A DNA stretch of 47,175 bases from GCA-2683135 sp964507445. Its GTDB lineage: Bacteria; Planctomycetota; GCA-002687715. How positions within the stretch are numbered: the stretch's first letter is position 1; each line of letters begins with the position of its first letter. The stretch spans positions 1-47,175 of the forward strand of contig CAZDQF010000027.1 of NCBI GenBank assembly GCA_964507445.1, written 5' to 3'. The notes beneath the pieces are model-generated. The model was not told where the DNA came from. It saw only the letters and a list, made by a program, of their open reading frames with translations, and did not search any database. Of the stretch, positions 35,278-43,244 are shown piece after piece. The translations under genes were made by a program, and so were the position numbers.

Positions 35278-35775
35278 ATGCCCCAAGAAAACCCCGTTAC
35301 TACGCCGCCCACGACCTCGGTCAAAGGACGCCTTGCCAAAGGGTGCTTCTCCGTTCTCGCGCTGATGACGGTGTTTGTCTTGTGCCTGTTGTGGACCTAC
35401 CAGGTCGAATCCCACCATTCGAACCGGGACAGCATCTGGTGGCCGTCCAGGGGCCGAAGCCTGATCCCACCCACCGCCACGGACATCACCCTGCAGCGGG
35501 ACCTGCTCGATCACCGGGCCACCTACAAGGTGTCGGAAGCAGATCTGAACGCCTTTCTCGATGAACGCTTCGCGAGAGAGGGGGAGAAGCTCGACTCGTA
35601 CAGCGAGAGATCAGCGGTGGACCGCGAGTCGTTCATGAGGTCGTACGCTGATCTGGGCTGGGTATGGACGGAGGGGATGGTCGAGTACCACTACACCACG
35701 AGCAACGGCGCCGGTTCGACCTTCCTCCACGACCCGACCACGGGGAAGACCTACCAGGTCTCTGCGTACTGGTAG
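35278..35775 (+). CDS. Small single-span membrane protein of unknown function
   Basis: This 165-residue protein has one hydrophobic segment near residues 22-42 (GCFSVLALMTVFVLCLLWTY) and an outer part with TDITLQRDLLDHRATYKVSEADLNAFLDERF, probably folding as a small alpha/beta domain, and ends TGKTYQVSAYW. I do not recognise a family. The N-terminus is short and Thr/Pro-rich, so the bulk should lie outside the membrane. No Shine-Dalgarno sequence is obvious before the ATG at 35278. It is flanked by a divergent phosphoesterase gene (266 bp away) and a 372-bp gap, so it appears to be transcribed alone. Confidence 0.7.
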   Translation: MPQENPVTTPPTTSVKGRLAKGCFSVLALMTVFVLCLLWTYQVESHHSNRDSIWWPSRGRSLIPPTATDITLQRDLLDHRATYKVSEADLNAFLDERFAREGEKLDSYSERSAVDRESFMRSYADLGWVWTEGMVEYHYTTSNGAGSTFLHDPTTGKTYQVSAYW

Positions 35776-36147
35776 CCCAAGGACGGGGAGGCCGGACCGG
35801 CTACCGGCGTTTCGGATAGGTGTCCCCTGGGTCCCCTGCTAATCGTGAGCAGAGCAGCGCGGGAGGTCTCCGGCCGGTAATTACCGGTTCTAGGCTCCGG
35901 AGAATCCGCCCACGACCGCAAGACGCATTTCTTCGTGCGGCTGGCACGGGCGGTTGGTTCGGGTGGGGTCCCGTGGTTCGCGGCGGGCACTGTCAGATCC
36001 CTGTTGCGGACCTCTCACCGGACTATTCCTGCCTTACACTGGAGGCCCGAAATGACCGTTGGTCGAGACCGTTAGATTGTTGTCCATGTCTCTGCCGAAT
36101 GGTCTGCGAGGACCGAGCACCCGGAGTCTTCAAGTGAGGAGCCCGTC
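35776..36147. other. 372-bp intergenic region before the DUF1501-type operon
   Basis: This stretch contains the nested palindrome at 35867-35903 and presumably the promoter of the operon that begins at 36148. I saw no coding sequence with domain support. The last 100 bases are relatively AT-richer (for example GTTAGATTGTTG near 36071). Confidence 0.6.
35867..35903. promoter_or_regulatory. Nested palindrome in the operon's upstream region
   Basis: A perfect 14-bp palindrome CCGGTAATTACCGG (35874-35887) is flanked by the arms TCTCCGG (35867-35873) and CCGGAGA (35897-35903). It may be an operator for the 36148 operon or the terminator of the 35278 gene. Confidence 0.5.
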
Positions 36148-37779
36148 ATGACGAGAATGCCCATCACCCAACTGTTGGCCGTACTGGTCCTGGTCGCCGC
36201 GGCCCCGACCGTGTCCGCGCAGAAGCTCGACCCCGACGATCGCATCGGTAGTGCGGTCGGCCTGTGCGAGGGGATGCGGTTCGATCGCATCTCGGGGCTG
36301 CTTGAAGCCGGCAAGCTGACGGAGAAGCAGGCGTACGAGCGGTGGAAGCGCATCACGTCGGACACGGTCGCGGTGAGAGCGTTGTTGGACGACGCAGCGA
36401 AGGACGGTGAGCTGACCTCCGCACAGATCGACAAGCTCATGCCGCTGCTCGACATGAAGTTTGTCGCCAGGCCGCTGGCGGGGCGCCGGGATGTCGGCGG
36501 CACGTTCGGTGTCAACAAGTCGCTGCCCGCAGGGACGTTCAAGGGGAGTGAGTTCTCTCAGGAGAGCCGGGACAAGATCTTCAAGCGGCTCGTCGCGGCG
36601 AACAAGCGGGGAGTGATCTACGACTACGACGTCTCGTCGATCATGCTGGCTCTCTACACAGGCTGGGATTGGCGCGAGCACACCCCGGAGCAGGAATACG
36701 CGTACAACCTTGCGATCAAGCCCCGCTGGCTTCAGGCCGAAGAGGGCGGCTTCATGCGGAAGGACACCGTCATCGCCGGTTACGCGCGGAAGCGAGGCGG
36801 CGCGGCCGGCGGCGCCCGTGGTCGTGCTGGCTACGGCAAGGCGGCGCTGAAGATCGAGGACCCTGCTGAGTGGACCAAGGCCCTCAGCAAGCCGATCTTC
36901 TCCGGTCCGCAGCCCGGCGAGAAGCTGCCTCCGTTCAAGGCGGTCGGACTCTCAGGTACGCGTCAAGGCCAGGAGTTCGACGCTGTCAGCCTCGCGGGCG
37001 AGAAGCTCCACTTGATGATCTTCGCCAAGGAGGCGCGCACGTTTGGGCGCTTCCTGACGGAGCTCGCGCGGCAACTCGACGCGATAGAACGCAACTCGAA
37101 GCAGGCCTGGGAGATGTCGTTCATCGTCGTCAACGACGACCCGAACGGCGTGGAGAAGATGTTCGAGGCGATCAAGCGTCGGCTCCCCACCACTGTGGTG
37201 ACGGGGCTGTCGACGGACGGGTCGGATGGCCCGCCGGCCTACGGGCTCGACCGCACGCTCACCGCGACGGTCATCGTCGCGAAGGACGGCAAGGTCCTCT
37301 ACAACCTGCCTTACGCGAGCGACGCCTTCTACTCGCAGCCCCACATCCTGGGGGCCATCGCCGGCGCCATGGGCGTCGATCACGCCGCCCTGCGCAAGTT
37401 CATCGGCGACCGTCCGGGTGACCAGGTCTCGGCCGTCGCCCGCAGAAAAGCGGCGCGCGGACCACTCACGCCCGAGCAGCGTGCCTTCCGCAAGGAAATC
37501 GGCCAGAAGGTGGCGGCCGGTGAGCTCACGCGGGAAGAGGCTGCGAAGATGTACCTCGAGAAGTACGGCGAGTCGTGGAGGAGCGCGTCACAGCGGCCGA
37601 AGGCCGGGCAGTCGAGCGCGCCCGTCAACAGCAAGTGCCCGGTGGCCGACAAGGCCATCAACGCTGGGTCACCCACCACGCAGTACCGTGGCCGGACCGT
37701 CGCGTTCTGCTGCAACAACTGCAAGTCCAAGTTCGAAGCGGACCCGGGTAAGTACGCGGCGGCGCTCCGTCGGCGATAG
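36148..37779 (+). CDS. Secreted protein with thioredoxin-like region and C-terminal YHS/TRASH-type metal site
   Basis: This 543-residue protein starts at an ATG with GAGGAG upstream. The signal peptide ends TVSAQ (about 25). Residues 35-240 are mostly helical with no domain I can name. Residues about 255-420 look like a thioredoxin/AhpC-type fold (PQPGEKLPPFKAVGL, EKLHLMIFAKEA, TATVIVAKDGKVLYN), but no CxxC redox pair is visible. The tail (497-540) is a YHS/TRASH-like site: CPVADKAINAG ... FCCNNCKSKFEADPGKY, with C497, C521, C522 and C525 as likely metal ligands. It ends 21 bp before the DUF1549 gene and is the first gene of a four-gene operon with heme proteins. A metal- or redox-sensing role is inference. 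Confidence 0.8.
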   Translation: MTRMPITQLLAVLVLVAAAPTVSAQKLDPDDRIGSAVGLCEGMRFDRISGLLEAGKLTEKQAYERWKRITSDTVAVRALLDDAAKDGELTSAQIDKLMPLLDMKFVARPLAGRRDVGGTFGVNKSLPAGTFKGSEFSQESRDKIFKRLVAANKRGVIYDYDVSSIMLALYTGWDWREHTPEQEYAYNLAIKPRWLQAEEGGFMRKDTVIAGYARKRGGAAGGARGRAGYGKAALKIEDPAEWTKALSKPIFSGPQPGEKLPPFKAVGLSGTRQGQEFDAVSLAGEKLHLMIFAKEARTFGRFLTELARQLDAIERNSKQAWEMSFIVVNDDPNGVEKMFEAIKRRLPTTVVTGLSTDGSDGPPAYGLDRTLTATVIVAKDGKVLYNLPYASDAFYSQPHILGAIAGAMGVDHAALRKFIGDRPGDQVSAVARRKAARGPLTPEQRAFRKEIGQKVAAGELTREEAAKMYLEKYGESWRSASQRPKAGQSSAPVNSKCPVADKAINAGSPTTQYRGRTVAFCCNNCKSKFEADPGKYAAALRRR

Positions 37780-37800
37780 CCCCGCCAGGGGACGCACCCC

Positions 37801-40017
37801 ATGAAGTCGATCACAGCACTCTTCGGCGCAGGGCTGGCCCTCGTGACCCTCGTGGGGGCCAGCCAGGACGGCCCCCACGGCGCTGCGGTTATGGCCGCGC
37901 ATGCCTCCGAGGACGGGCGGGTGATCGAGGCCATCGACTTCGAGAACGACCTGATCCCGGTGTTCACCAAGATCGGCTGCAACGCCGGGGGATGTCATGG
38001 GGCCGCCATCGGCCGCGGCGGCTTCCACCTCTCGCTGCTCGGGGGAAGTCCTCGTCAGGACTACGACACCATCGTCCACGAGCTTGGTAGCAGACGGGTC
38101 AATCTCTCCCGCCCCGCGGAGAGCCTCCTGTTCACGAAGCCCACCGGCCTGGTCTCCCACGGCGGCAAGCAGGTCCTGTCCGAGGACGGGGAAGGGGCGA
38201 CGCTGCTGCGGTCGTGGATCGAGCAGGGCGCACCATTCTCGACCCAGCGCGCGCTGAAGTCCTTGGCCATCACTCCGAAGGTGCAGGCCTTCAAGGCGCT
38301 TGACTCTTCGGTGTCGTTGAAGGCTGTCGCGCACTACACGGATGGCAGCGAGCGTGACGTGACTCGCTGGACCGTCTTCGAGGCCGAGGACCCATCGGCC
38401 GTCGCGATCGACGAACACGCTGCTCATGCCACGGTCAAACGCCGTGGCCGCCACGTCGTCGTCGCGCGCTACCTCAGCCAGGTCATCCCCATCGAGCTGT
38501 TCGTCCCGCTCGGGGACGACCCGGTGGATCTCTCCGGGGAACCGCGGCACTCCTTCATCGATGAGGAGATCCTGGAGACCCTCGAGAGCCTCCGCGTCCC
38601 GCCGTCCGCCATGGCCGATGACGGGACCTTCCATCGCCGGGTGACCCTGGATCTCACCGGCAGGCTGCCAACTCCGGAGCAGGTGGACTCCTACGTCGCG
38701 GAGGCCTCCCCGGAGAAACGGGAACAACTGGTGGACGGTCTGCTCGCCTCTGACGCGTTCATCGAGACGTGGTCCATGCACCTGGGACGACTGCTTCGTC
38801 TGCGCAGCCAGAAAGACAAGGACAAGACCCCCATCACTCCGAAGGCGGTCCGCACCTACCACGGGTGGATCGCTGATCGGCTGAGGCAGGGGACCGGTTA
38901 CGACGAGATGGCCCGGGCGCTCCTCACCGGGATGGGGGACACCGAAACGGTCGGGCCGGCGGGCTTCTACAACACCACTGAAGATCCGTTGCTCCAGACG
39001 GAGTTCATGACCGAGGCCCTGCTCGGGAGCCGCATGCGCTGCGCCAACTGTCACAACCACCCGTTGGACCGGTGGACGCAGGATGACTTCCATGGCCTGA
39101 CCGCGATCTTCGCCAAGGTCGCTCGCGGCAGCACGGTGCGCCTCAGCCCCCTCGGCAAGGCGGTCCACCCGCAAACCGGCAAGCCCGCGCGGATGAAGAT
39201 CCCCGGCGAGCACTTCCTCCCCGTTGACACCAAGGACGGACGGGCTGCCCTGGCCGCGTGGGTCACGTCGGAGGACAACCCGTACTTCGCCAAGGCGATC
39301 GTCAACCGTCTGTGGCGGGCCATGATGGGGCGCGGCCTGGTGGAGCCGGTGGACGACTTCCGCGCTACCAATCCCGCGACCCACCCGGCGCTGCTGGACC
39401 GTCTGGCCGATGACTTCGTGGCGCACGGCTTCGATCTGCGGCGCACGCTGAAGATGATCGCCATGAGCGCGGCCTACGCTCGTAGCAGCAAGGCGACCCC
39501 GTCCAACGCCAGCGACGACCGCTACTACTCCCACGGCATCAAGAAGCCCCTCGAACCCGCTGTGCTGGCGGACGCCATCGCCGACGTGACGGGGGTCCCC
39601 GGACGCTACGGGACCGAGCCGCTCGGCACGCGAGCGGTCCAGCTCCCGGACGCCAGCGTCCGGAGCGACGCCCTCGACATTCTCGGGCGCTGCGCACGGG
39701 AGGGGTCTTGCGAAGGGGCCCCGGCGCCCACGGGCGCGCTCCCTCGCAAGCTGCACCTGTTCAACGGAGACCTGCTGAACGCGCGCATCTCCAATCCCCG
39801 TGGCCGCCTGCAAGAAATGCTGGAGGCGGGCACCTCTCCGGCGGTGATCGTGCGTGAGCACTATCGCATCGCCCTCGGCCGGCGGCCGAGCCCGGACGAG
39901 GCCGGGTTCTGGCAGGCACGGGTCGCCGAGGCGACCTCGGACGACGAGCGCCGCGCGGTGCTCGAAGACTTCGTCTGGGGGCTCCTCTCGTCCAACGAGT
40001 TCCAGACCAACCACTGA
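37801..40017 (+). CDS. DUF1549/DUF1553 planctomycete-type cytochrome protein
   Basis: This 738-residue exported protein has a signal peptide (about 1-21) and the planctomycete cytochrome layout. An N-terminal heme-like motif CNAGGCHG (C60, C65, H66) is followed by a bacterial-Ig-like segment (about 150-240; VSLKAVAHYTDGSERDVTRW), DUF1549 (about 252-455; FHRRVTLDLTGRLPTPEQV and a second motif CANCHNHPLDRW, C414/C417/H418) and DUF1553 (about 490-735; NRLWRAMMGRGLVEPVDDFR, FDLRRTLKMIAMSAAY). The biochemical role of this family is unknown. It ends 14 bp before the DUF1501 start; such pairs are very common in Planctomycetota. The first heme motif has four residues between the cysteines rather than two. 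Confidence 0.93.
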   Translation: MKSITALFGAGLALVTLVGASQDGPHGAAVMAAHASEDGRVIEAIDFENDLIPVFTKIGCNAGGCHGAAIGRGGFHLSLLGGSPRQDYDTIVHELGSRRVNLSRPAESLLFTKPTGLVSHGGKQVLSEDGEGATLLRSWIEQGAPFSTQRALKSLAITPKVQAFKALDSSVSLKAVAHYTDGSERDVTRWTVFEAEDPSAVAIDEHAAHATVKRRGRHVVVARYLSQVIPIELFVPLGDDPVDLSGEPRHSFIDEEILETLESLRVPPSAMADDGTFHRRVTLDLTGRLPTPEQVDSYVAEASPEKREQLVDGLLASDAFIETWSMHLGRLLRLRSQKDKDKTPITPKAVRTYHGWIADRLRQGTGYDEMARALLTGMGDTETVGPAGFYNTTEDPLLQTEFMTEALLGSRMRCANCHNHPLDRWTQDDFHGLTAIFAKVARGSTVRLSPLGKAVHPQTGKPARMKIPGEHFLPVDTKDGRAALAAWVTSEDNPYFAKAIVNRLWRAMMGRGLVEPVDDFRATNPATHPALLDRLADDFVAHGFDLRRTLKMIAMSAAYARSSKATPSNASDDRYYSHGIKKPLEPAVLADAIADVTGVPGRYGTEPLGTRAVQLPDASVRSDALDILGRCAREGSCEGAPAPTGALPRKLHLFNGDLLNARISNPRGRLQEMLEAGTSPAVIVREHYRIALGRRPSPDEAGFWQARVAEATSDDERRAVLEDFVWGLLSSNEFQTNH

Positions 40018-40031
40018 GGGTGAATGCAGCC

Positions 40032-41432
40032 ATGAGCCACCAGAGCGATCACGGATTGGGCCGACGCGAGTTCCTTCGCCTCTCCGCCGCCGGTCTCGGC
40101 GGGCTGAGCTTCGGACCCGGCCTGTTCTCGCAGACCGACTCTCGGTTGCTCTTGCCGGGGGCCGCGGCGCATCAACCTGGCAAGGCCAAGGCCTGCATCC
40201 TGATCTGGCTCGACGGGGGCGCCAGCCATCTGGACACCTTCGATCCCAAGCCTCAGGCGCCGGCGGAGGTCCGCGGTCCTTTCGACTCCATCAAGACCAA
40301 GCTACCCGGCGTACGGGTCAACGAGTACATGCCGCGGATCGCCGCCATGCTCGACAGGATCGCCGTGGTGCGCTCCATGACCTCGCCCTTCGGCGTCCAC
40401 AACTTCGGCGTGCAGTACGTCATGACGGGCCACCGGCCGACGCCGGCCGTGGAGTACGCCACCATGGGCTCGGTCGTCGCCCACGTCCGCTCGGTGGTCC
40501 AGAAGCGGGACCTCGGCGTGCTCCCCTCCAACATCGCCATCCCTGACCTGATCTCGCGGGATGGCGCCACCCTCGGCGAAGGATTCCTGCCTCCCACCGC
40601 CAGCCCGTTCGCGCTGGGCAGCGACCCAGGTCGCAGGGACTTTGCGGTGCGCGACCTCGACTTCCGTAACGGGATCGGGGAGGGGCGGACCGCGAGACGT
40701 CGGCGGTTCGCAGACGCCTTCGATCGCTTCCACGGAGAGAACGACGCCACCCCCGGACCGAAGACCGATCCGGATCTCCAGCGCGCCTACGACCTCGTGG
40801 TCTCGGAGAAGGCGAAGCGGGCGTTCGACCTGTCGGAAGAGAAGCCCGCCGTGCGCCAGCGATACGGCATCGACCACCGCGCCAACGTCCATGACGGCAA
40901 CAACATCGGCCAGCAATGCCTGCTGGCCCGGCGACTGGTGGAGCGTGGGGTCCCGTTCGTGACGGTGAACAACACGGGCTGGGACAATCACGTGGACCTC
41001 AAGACCTACGCGAACCGCCATCCGGGGGACCCCAAGGACGAGGGCACCCACGCCCTGATCCCCGGATTCGACAAGGCCTTCAGCGGGCTGGTCCAGGACC
41101 TCGACGAGCGGGGGATGCTCGACGAGACGCTGGTGGTGGTCATGACGGAGTTCGGCCGCACGCCGAAGATCAACGCCGCCGGTGGCCGCGACCACTGGCC
41201 CAACTGCTTCAGCGCCGCGCTCGCTGGAGGCGGCGTCCCGGGAGGTGCGGTGCTCGGCGCCAGCGACGACCTCGGCGAGTTCGTGAAGGATCGGCCGATC
41301 ACGCCGTCCGACATGGCAGCGACGATCTACACGCTGCTCGGCATCGACCCGGCGCTGGAGCTCATGACCGCCGGCGGCCGACCGATCCGGATCGCTCCCA
41401 ACGGCGCAGAGCCGATCAAGGAACTGCTCTGA
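40032..41432 (+). CDS. DUF1501 family Tat-exported protein
   Basis: This 466-residue protein begins at the ATG at 40032; an in-frame GTG at 40020 would only add four residues. A twin-arginine signal GRREFLRLSAAGLGG (RR at 11-12) marks export by the Tat system in a folded state. DUF1501 is related to sulfatase/phosphatase-fold proteins: WLDGGASHLDTFDPK (about 56-70), GPFDSIKT, MTSPFGVHNFG, VTVNNTGWDNHVDLK, VVMTEFGRTPKINAAGGRDHWPN and DMAATIYTLLGIDP are the family blocks. Function is unknown. It is tightly linked to the DUF1549/DUF1553 gene upstream (14-bp gap) and the heme/WD40 gene downstream (2-bp gap), so the products probably work together at the cell envelope. Confidence 0.94.
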   Translation: MSHQSDHGLGRREFLRLSAAGLGGLSFGPGLFSQTDSRLLLPGAAAHQPGKAKACILIWLDGGASHLDTFDPKPQAPAEVRGPFDSIKTKLPGVRVNEYMPRIAAMLDRIAVVRSMTSPFGVHNFGVQYVMTGHRPTPAVEYATMGSVVAHVRSVVQKRDLGVLPSNIAIPDLISRDGATLGEGFLPPTASPFALGSDPGRRDFAVRDLDFRNGIGEGRTARRRRFADAFDRFHGENDATPGPKTDPDLQRAYDLVVSEKAKRAFDLSEEKPAVRQRYGIDHRANVHDGNNIGQQCLLARRLVERGVPFVTVNNTGWDNHVDLKTYANRHPGDPKDEGTHALIPGFDKAFSGLVQDLDERGMLDETLVVVMTEFGRTPKINAAGGRDHWPNCFSAALAGGGVPGGAVLGASDDLGEFVKDRPITPSDMAATIYTLLGIDPALELMTAGGRPIRIAPNGAEPIKELL

Positions 41433-41434
41433 TC

Positions 41435-42772
41435 ATGAGGCTCTCGACCTGCGCGGGCGTGGCGCTTGTCCTCGCGGCCACCGCTTCCGCAGCGGCGCAG
41501 GGTCCTGCCGTGGACTTCGCCGCCGACATCTGGCCGGTGATCGAGAGCCGTTGCATCGAGTGTCATGACGCGCCCCGTCGCCTCGCAAACGGGCGCATGA
41601 AGCGGCCGAAGGGTCGCGTGAGGCTCGATTCCGTCGAAGCGATCCGGGCCAGCAAGCGCGGCAAGCTCATCGTCCCGGGTGATCCGGACGCCTCTCGTCT
41701 GTTCGACGTCATCTCCTTGCCGCCTGACCACGACGACCGCATGCCCCCCGCCGCTCAAGGAGCTCCCCTGAGTCAGGCCGAAATCGCACGCGTCAAGCAG
41801 TGGATCACGGAGGGCGCCCGCTTCGGCAGCTGGACGAGCGCCGCCAAGGAGAGCGATGATCCGAGCGCCGTCGAGCCAGGCGCAGCGGCCGGCAAGACCC
41901 AGCCGCCCATCACGGCCCTGGCCTTCGCCCCGGATGGCGGGGCGATCGTGGCGGCCTCGCAGCGCGGTCTCCAGGTGTTTGACTGGCCCGGCCTCGCCAC
42001 GGCGAGGCTCATCCCCATCAGGACCCCCAACCTCCATGACCTGGCGTTCTCTCCGGCGGGAGACCGCGTCGCCATCGGCGGCGGCGACCCCTCCGAGGCG
42101 GGCCTCGTGGAGTTCGTGTCGTGGCCAGGAGGGGAGTCCAAGGGGCGGGTCGGTGACCACGACGACTCCGTGTTTGCCGGCGCGTTTCGCGACGACGGAG
42201 CCCTGCTGTCCGCGGGCTTCGACAAGCGCATCGTGCTCTGGGACCTGAAGGCCGGCGCCGCCACGCGCGAGTTCAAGGGACACTCAAGGGGCGTGACCTC
42301 CCTGTGCTGGCTCCCGGACGGGAAGACCTTCGTCAGCGGCAGCATCGATCAGTCGCTCCGCGTCTGGAACGCCGACACCGGTGAGCTGATCCGCAGCCTC
42401 AGCCAGCACACGGGCTCGATCCACGCCCTCGCGCTGCGTCCGAGCGTCGAAGGCCTGCCCATGGTCGCGTCCTCCGCCACGGATCGCACGATCCGATTCT
42501 GGCAACCGACGATCGGCCGCATGGTGCGCTACGTCCGCCTCCCCTCCGAAGCACTGGATATCGCCTGGATCGATGACGAGACCATCGTCGCCTCCTGCGG
42601 CGACGGCAAGCTACGGGTCGTCAACACGTTCACCGTCCAGGTCGAGCGCGAACTTCCCGCCGTCCACAAGTACGGTTACTCCCTCGCCGTTCATCCCACG
42701 GACGGAAGCGTGGCGGTGGGCGGCTTGAACGGCGAGGTCCGCCGTGTGGTCATCCACCAGCGGAAGCAGTAG
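41435..42772 (+). CDS. Secreted c-type heme (PSCyt1-like) and WD40-repeat protein
   Basis: This 445-residue protein starts 2 bp after the DUF1501 stop. The signal peptide ends ASAAAQ (about 22). A planctomycete cytochrome C-like domain (about 27-125) has CIECH (C40, C43, H44), IVPGDPDASRLFDVI and HDDRMPP. From about residue 150, WD40 repeats form a probable seven-bladed propeller: ITALAFAPDGGAIVAAS, FDKRIVLWDLKAG, GHSRGVTSLCWLPDGKTFVSGSIDQSLRVWN and SSATDRTIRFWQ. Such heme/WD40 fusions accompany DUF1501 genes in Planctomycetota. It is the last gene of the operon that starts at 36148. A role in electron transfer or as a scaffold for the other two proteins is inference. Confidence 0.92.
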   Translation: MRLSTCAGVALVLAATASAAAQGPAVDFAADIWPVIESRCIECHDAPRRLANGRMKRPKGRVRLDSVEAIRASKRGKLIVPGDPDASRLFDVISLPPDHDDRMPPAAQGAPLSQAEIARVKQWITEGARFGSWTSAAKESDDPSAVEPGAAAGKTQPPITALAFAPDGGAIVAASQRGLQVFDWPGLATARLIPIRTPNLHDLAFSPAGDRVAIGGGDPSEAGLVEFVSWPGGESKGRVGDHDDSVFAGAFRDDGALLSAGFDKRIVLWDLKAGAATREFKGHSRGVTSLCWLPDGKTFVSGSIDQSLRVWNADTGELIRSLSQHTGSIHALALRPSVEGLPMVASSATDRTIRFWQPTIGRMVRYVRLPSEALDIAWIDDETIVASCGDGKLRVVNTFTVQVERELPAVHKYGYSLAVHPTDGSVAVGGLNGEVRRVVIHQRKQ

Positions 42773-42856
42773 GGATGCACTTGAACCGCCCCTCGTACTG
42801 CGAGGTGCGGTCGTCCGCCACCTGTCGAGACTCGTCGCGACTCACCTACGGTGACG

Positions 42857-43006
42857 TCACTGCTGCCTCGTGTCCTCGTCTGAAGCAGACGGCTTCCTTG
42901 CCTGTTTAATCGCATACGCCACGATCCCGATGGCGAGCCCGATGGCGCCCCCTACGAGGCCGTTCATGTCTCCGATGCCCCGGAGCAGGTATAGGGTGTA
43001 ATCCAT
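42857..43006 (-). CDS. Possible small single-span membrane protein
   Basis: A 49-residue open frame starts at the ATG at 43006; the frame runs further upstream to 43084 but that part looks non-coding. It has a glycine-rich hydrophobic segment GLVGGAIGLAIGIVAYAI (about 15-32) followed by a charged tail KQARKPSASDEDTRQQ, the pattern of small inner-membrane peptides. An AGGAT lies about 13 nt before the start and AT-rich sequence that could be a promoter lies upstream. It faces the end of the DUF1501 operon. No family was recognised. Confidence 0.4.
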   Translation of the reverse strand: MDYTLYLLRGIGDMNGLVGGAIGLAIGIVAYAIKQARKPSASDEDTRQQ

Positions 43007-43125
43007 GCAGGTATTATCCTGATTATTAGCGTCTGGAATAGGCCGGGTCCCTTGCGGTGCGGCGCGTTGCTTCGGTCTTGGCAAAGCTGTTGTCGAGCCC
43101 GTGCCTTGAGTGCCTCACTACGAAC

Positions 43126-43159
43126 AGGCAGTCGGTTCGAGTCGGATCAGCTCCATCTT
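43126..43159 (+). pseudogene. Copy of the 3' end of tRNA-Ala
   Basis: These 34 nt match 15878-15911 at 32 positions, covering the variable loop, T arm, acceptor 3' strand and 4 nt beyond. The mismatches are T15881/C43129 and C15896/G43144; the second breaks a T-stem pair. No 5' half is present, so this is not a working tRNA. Such fragments are often left at the far end of elements inserted in tRNA genes. Confidence 0.75.
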
Positions 43160-43244
43160 TCGCAGGCCTGCTGGATCGCCCACTTCGGATTGGGGCTCCC
43201 AGGCCGATCCCTCCGGGTGGCCCGGTGCGCATACAATTCAGAGC

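Larger units (their letters stand above)
42773..43244. other. 472-bp low-gene-density stretch
   Basis: This stretch holds the possible 49-codon membrane peptide on the minus strand (42857-43006) and the 34-nt copy of the tRNA-Ala 3' end (43126-43159). Around 43007-43030 the sequence is notably AT-rich (ATTATCCTGATTATTAG). No other gene or repeat could be supported. Confidence 0.6.

Noticed and set aside
37669..40014. A 781-codon open frame on the minus strand
   Set aside because: It is antisense to the DUF1549/DUF1553 gene, whose domains are clear. Long antisense frames are expected at this GC content, and its composition is rich in Arg, Gly and Val with no domain.
15835..43159. A complete integrative element between the tRNA repeats
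   Set aside because: No integrase, excisionase, relaxase or phage gene was seen in the interval; most of it looks like ordinary planctomycete chromosome. Kept only as a low-interest att-site hypothesis.
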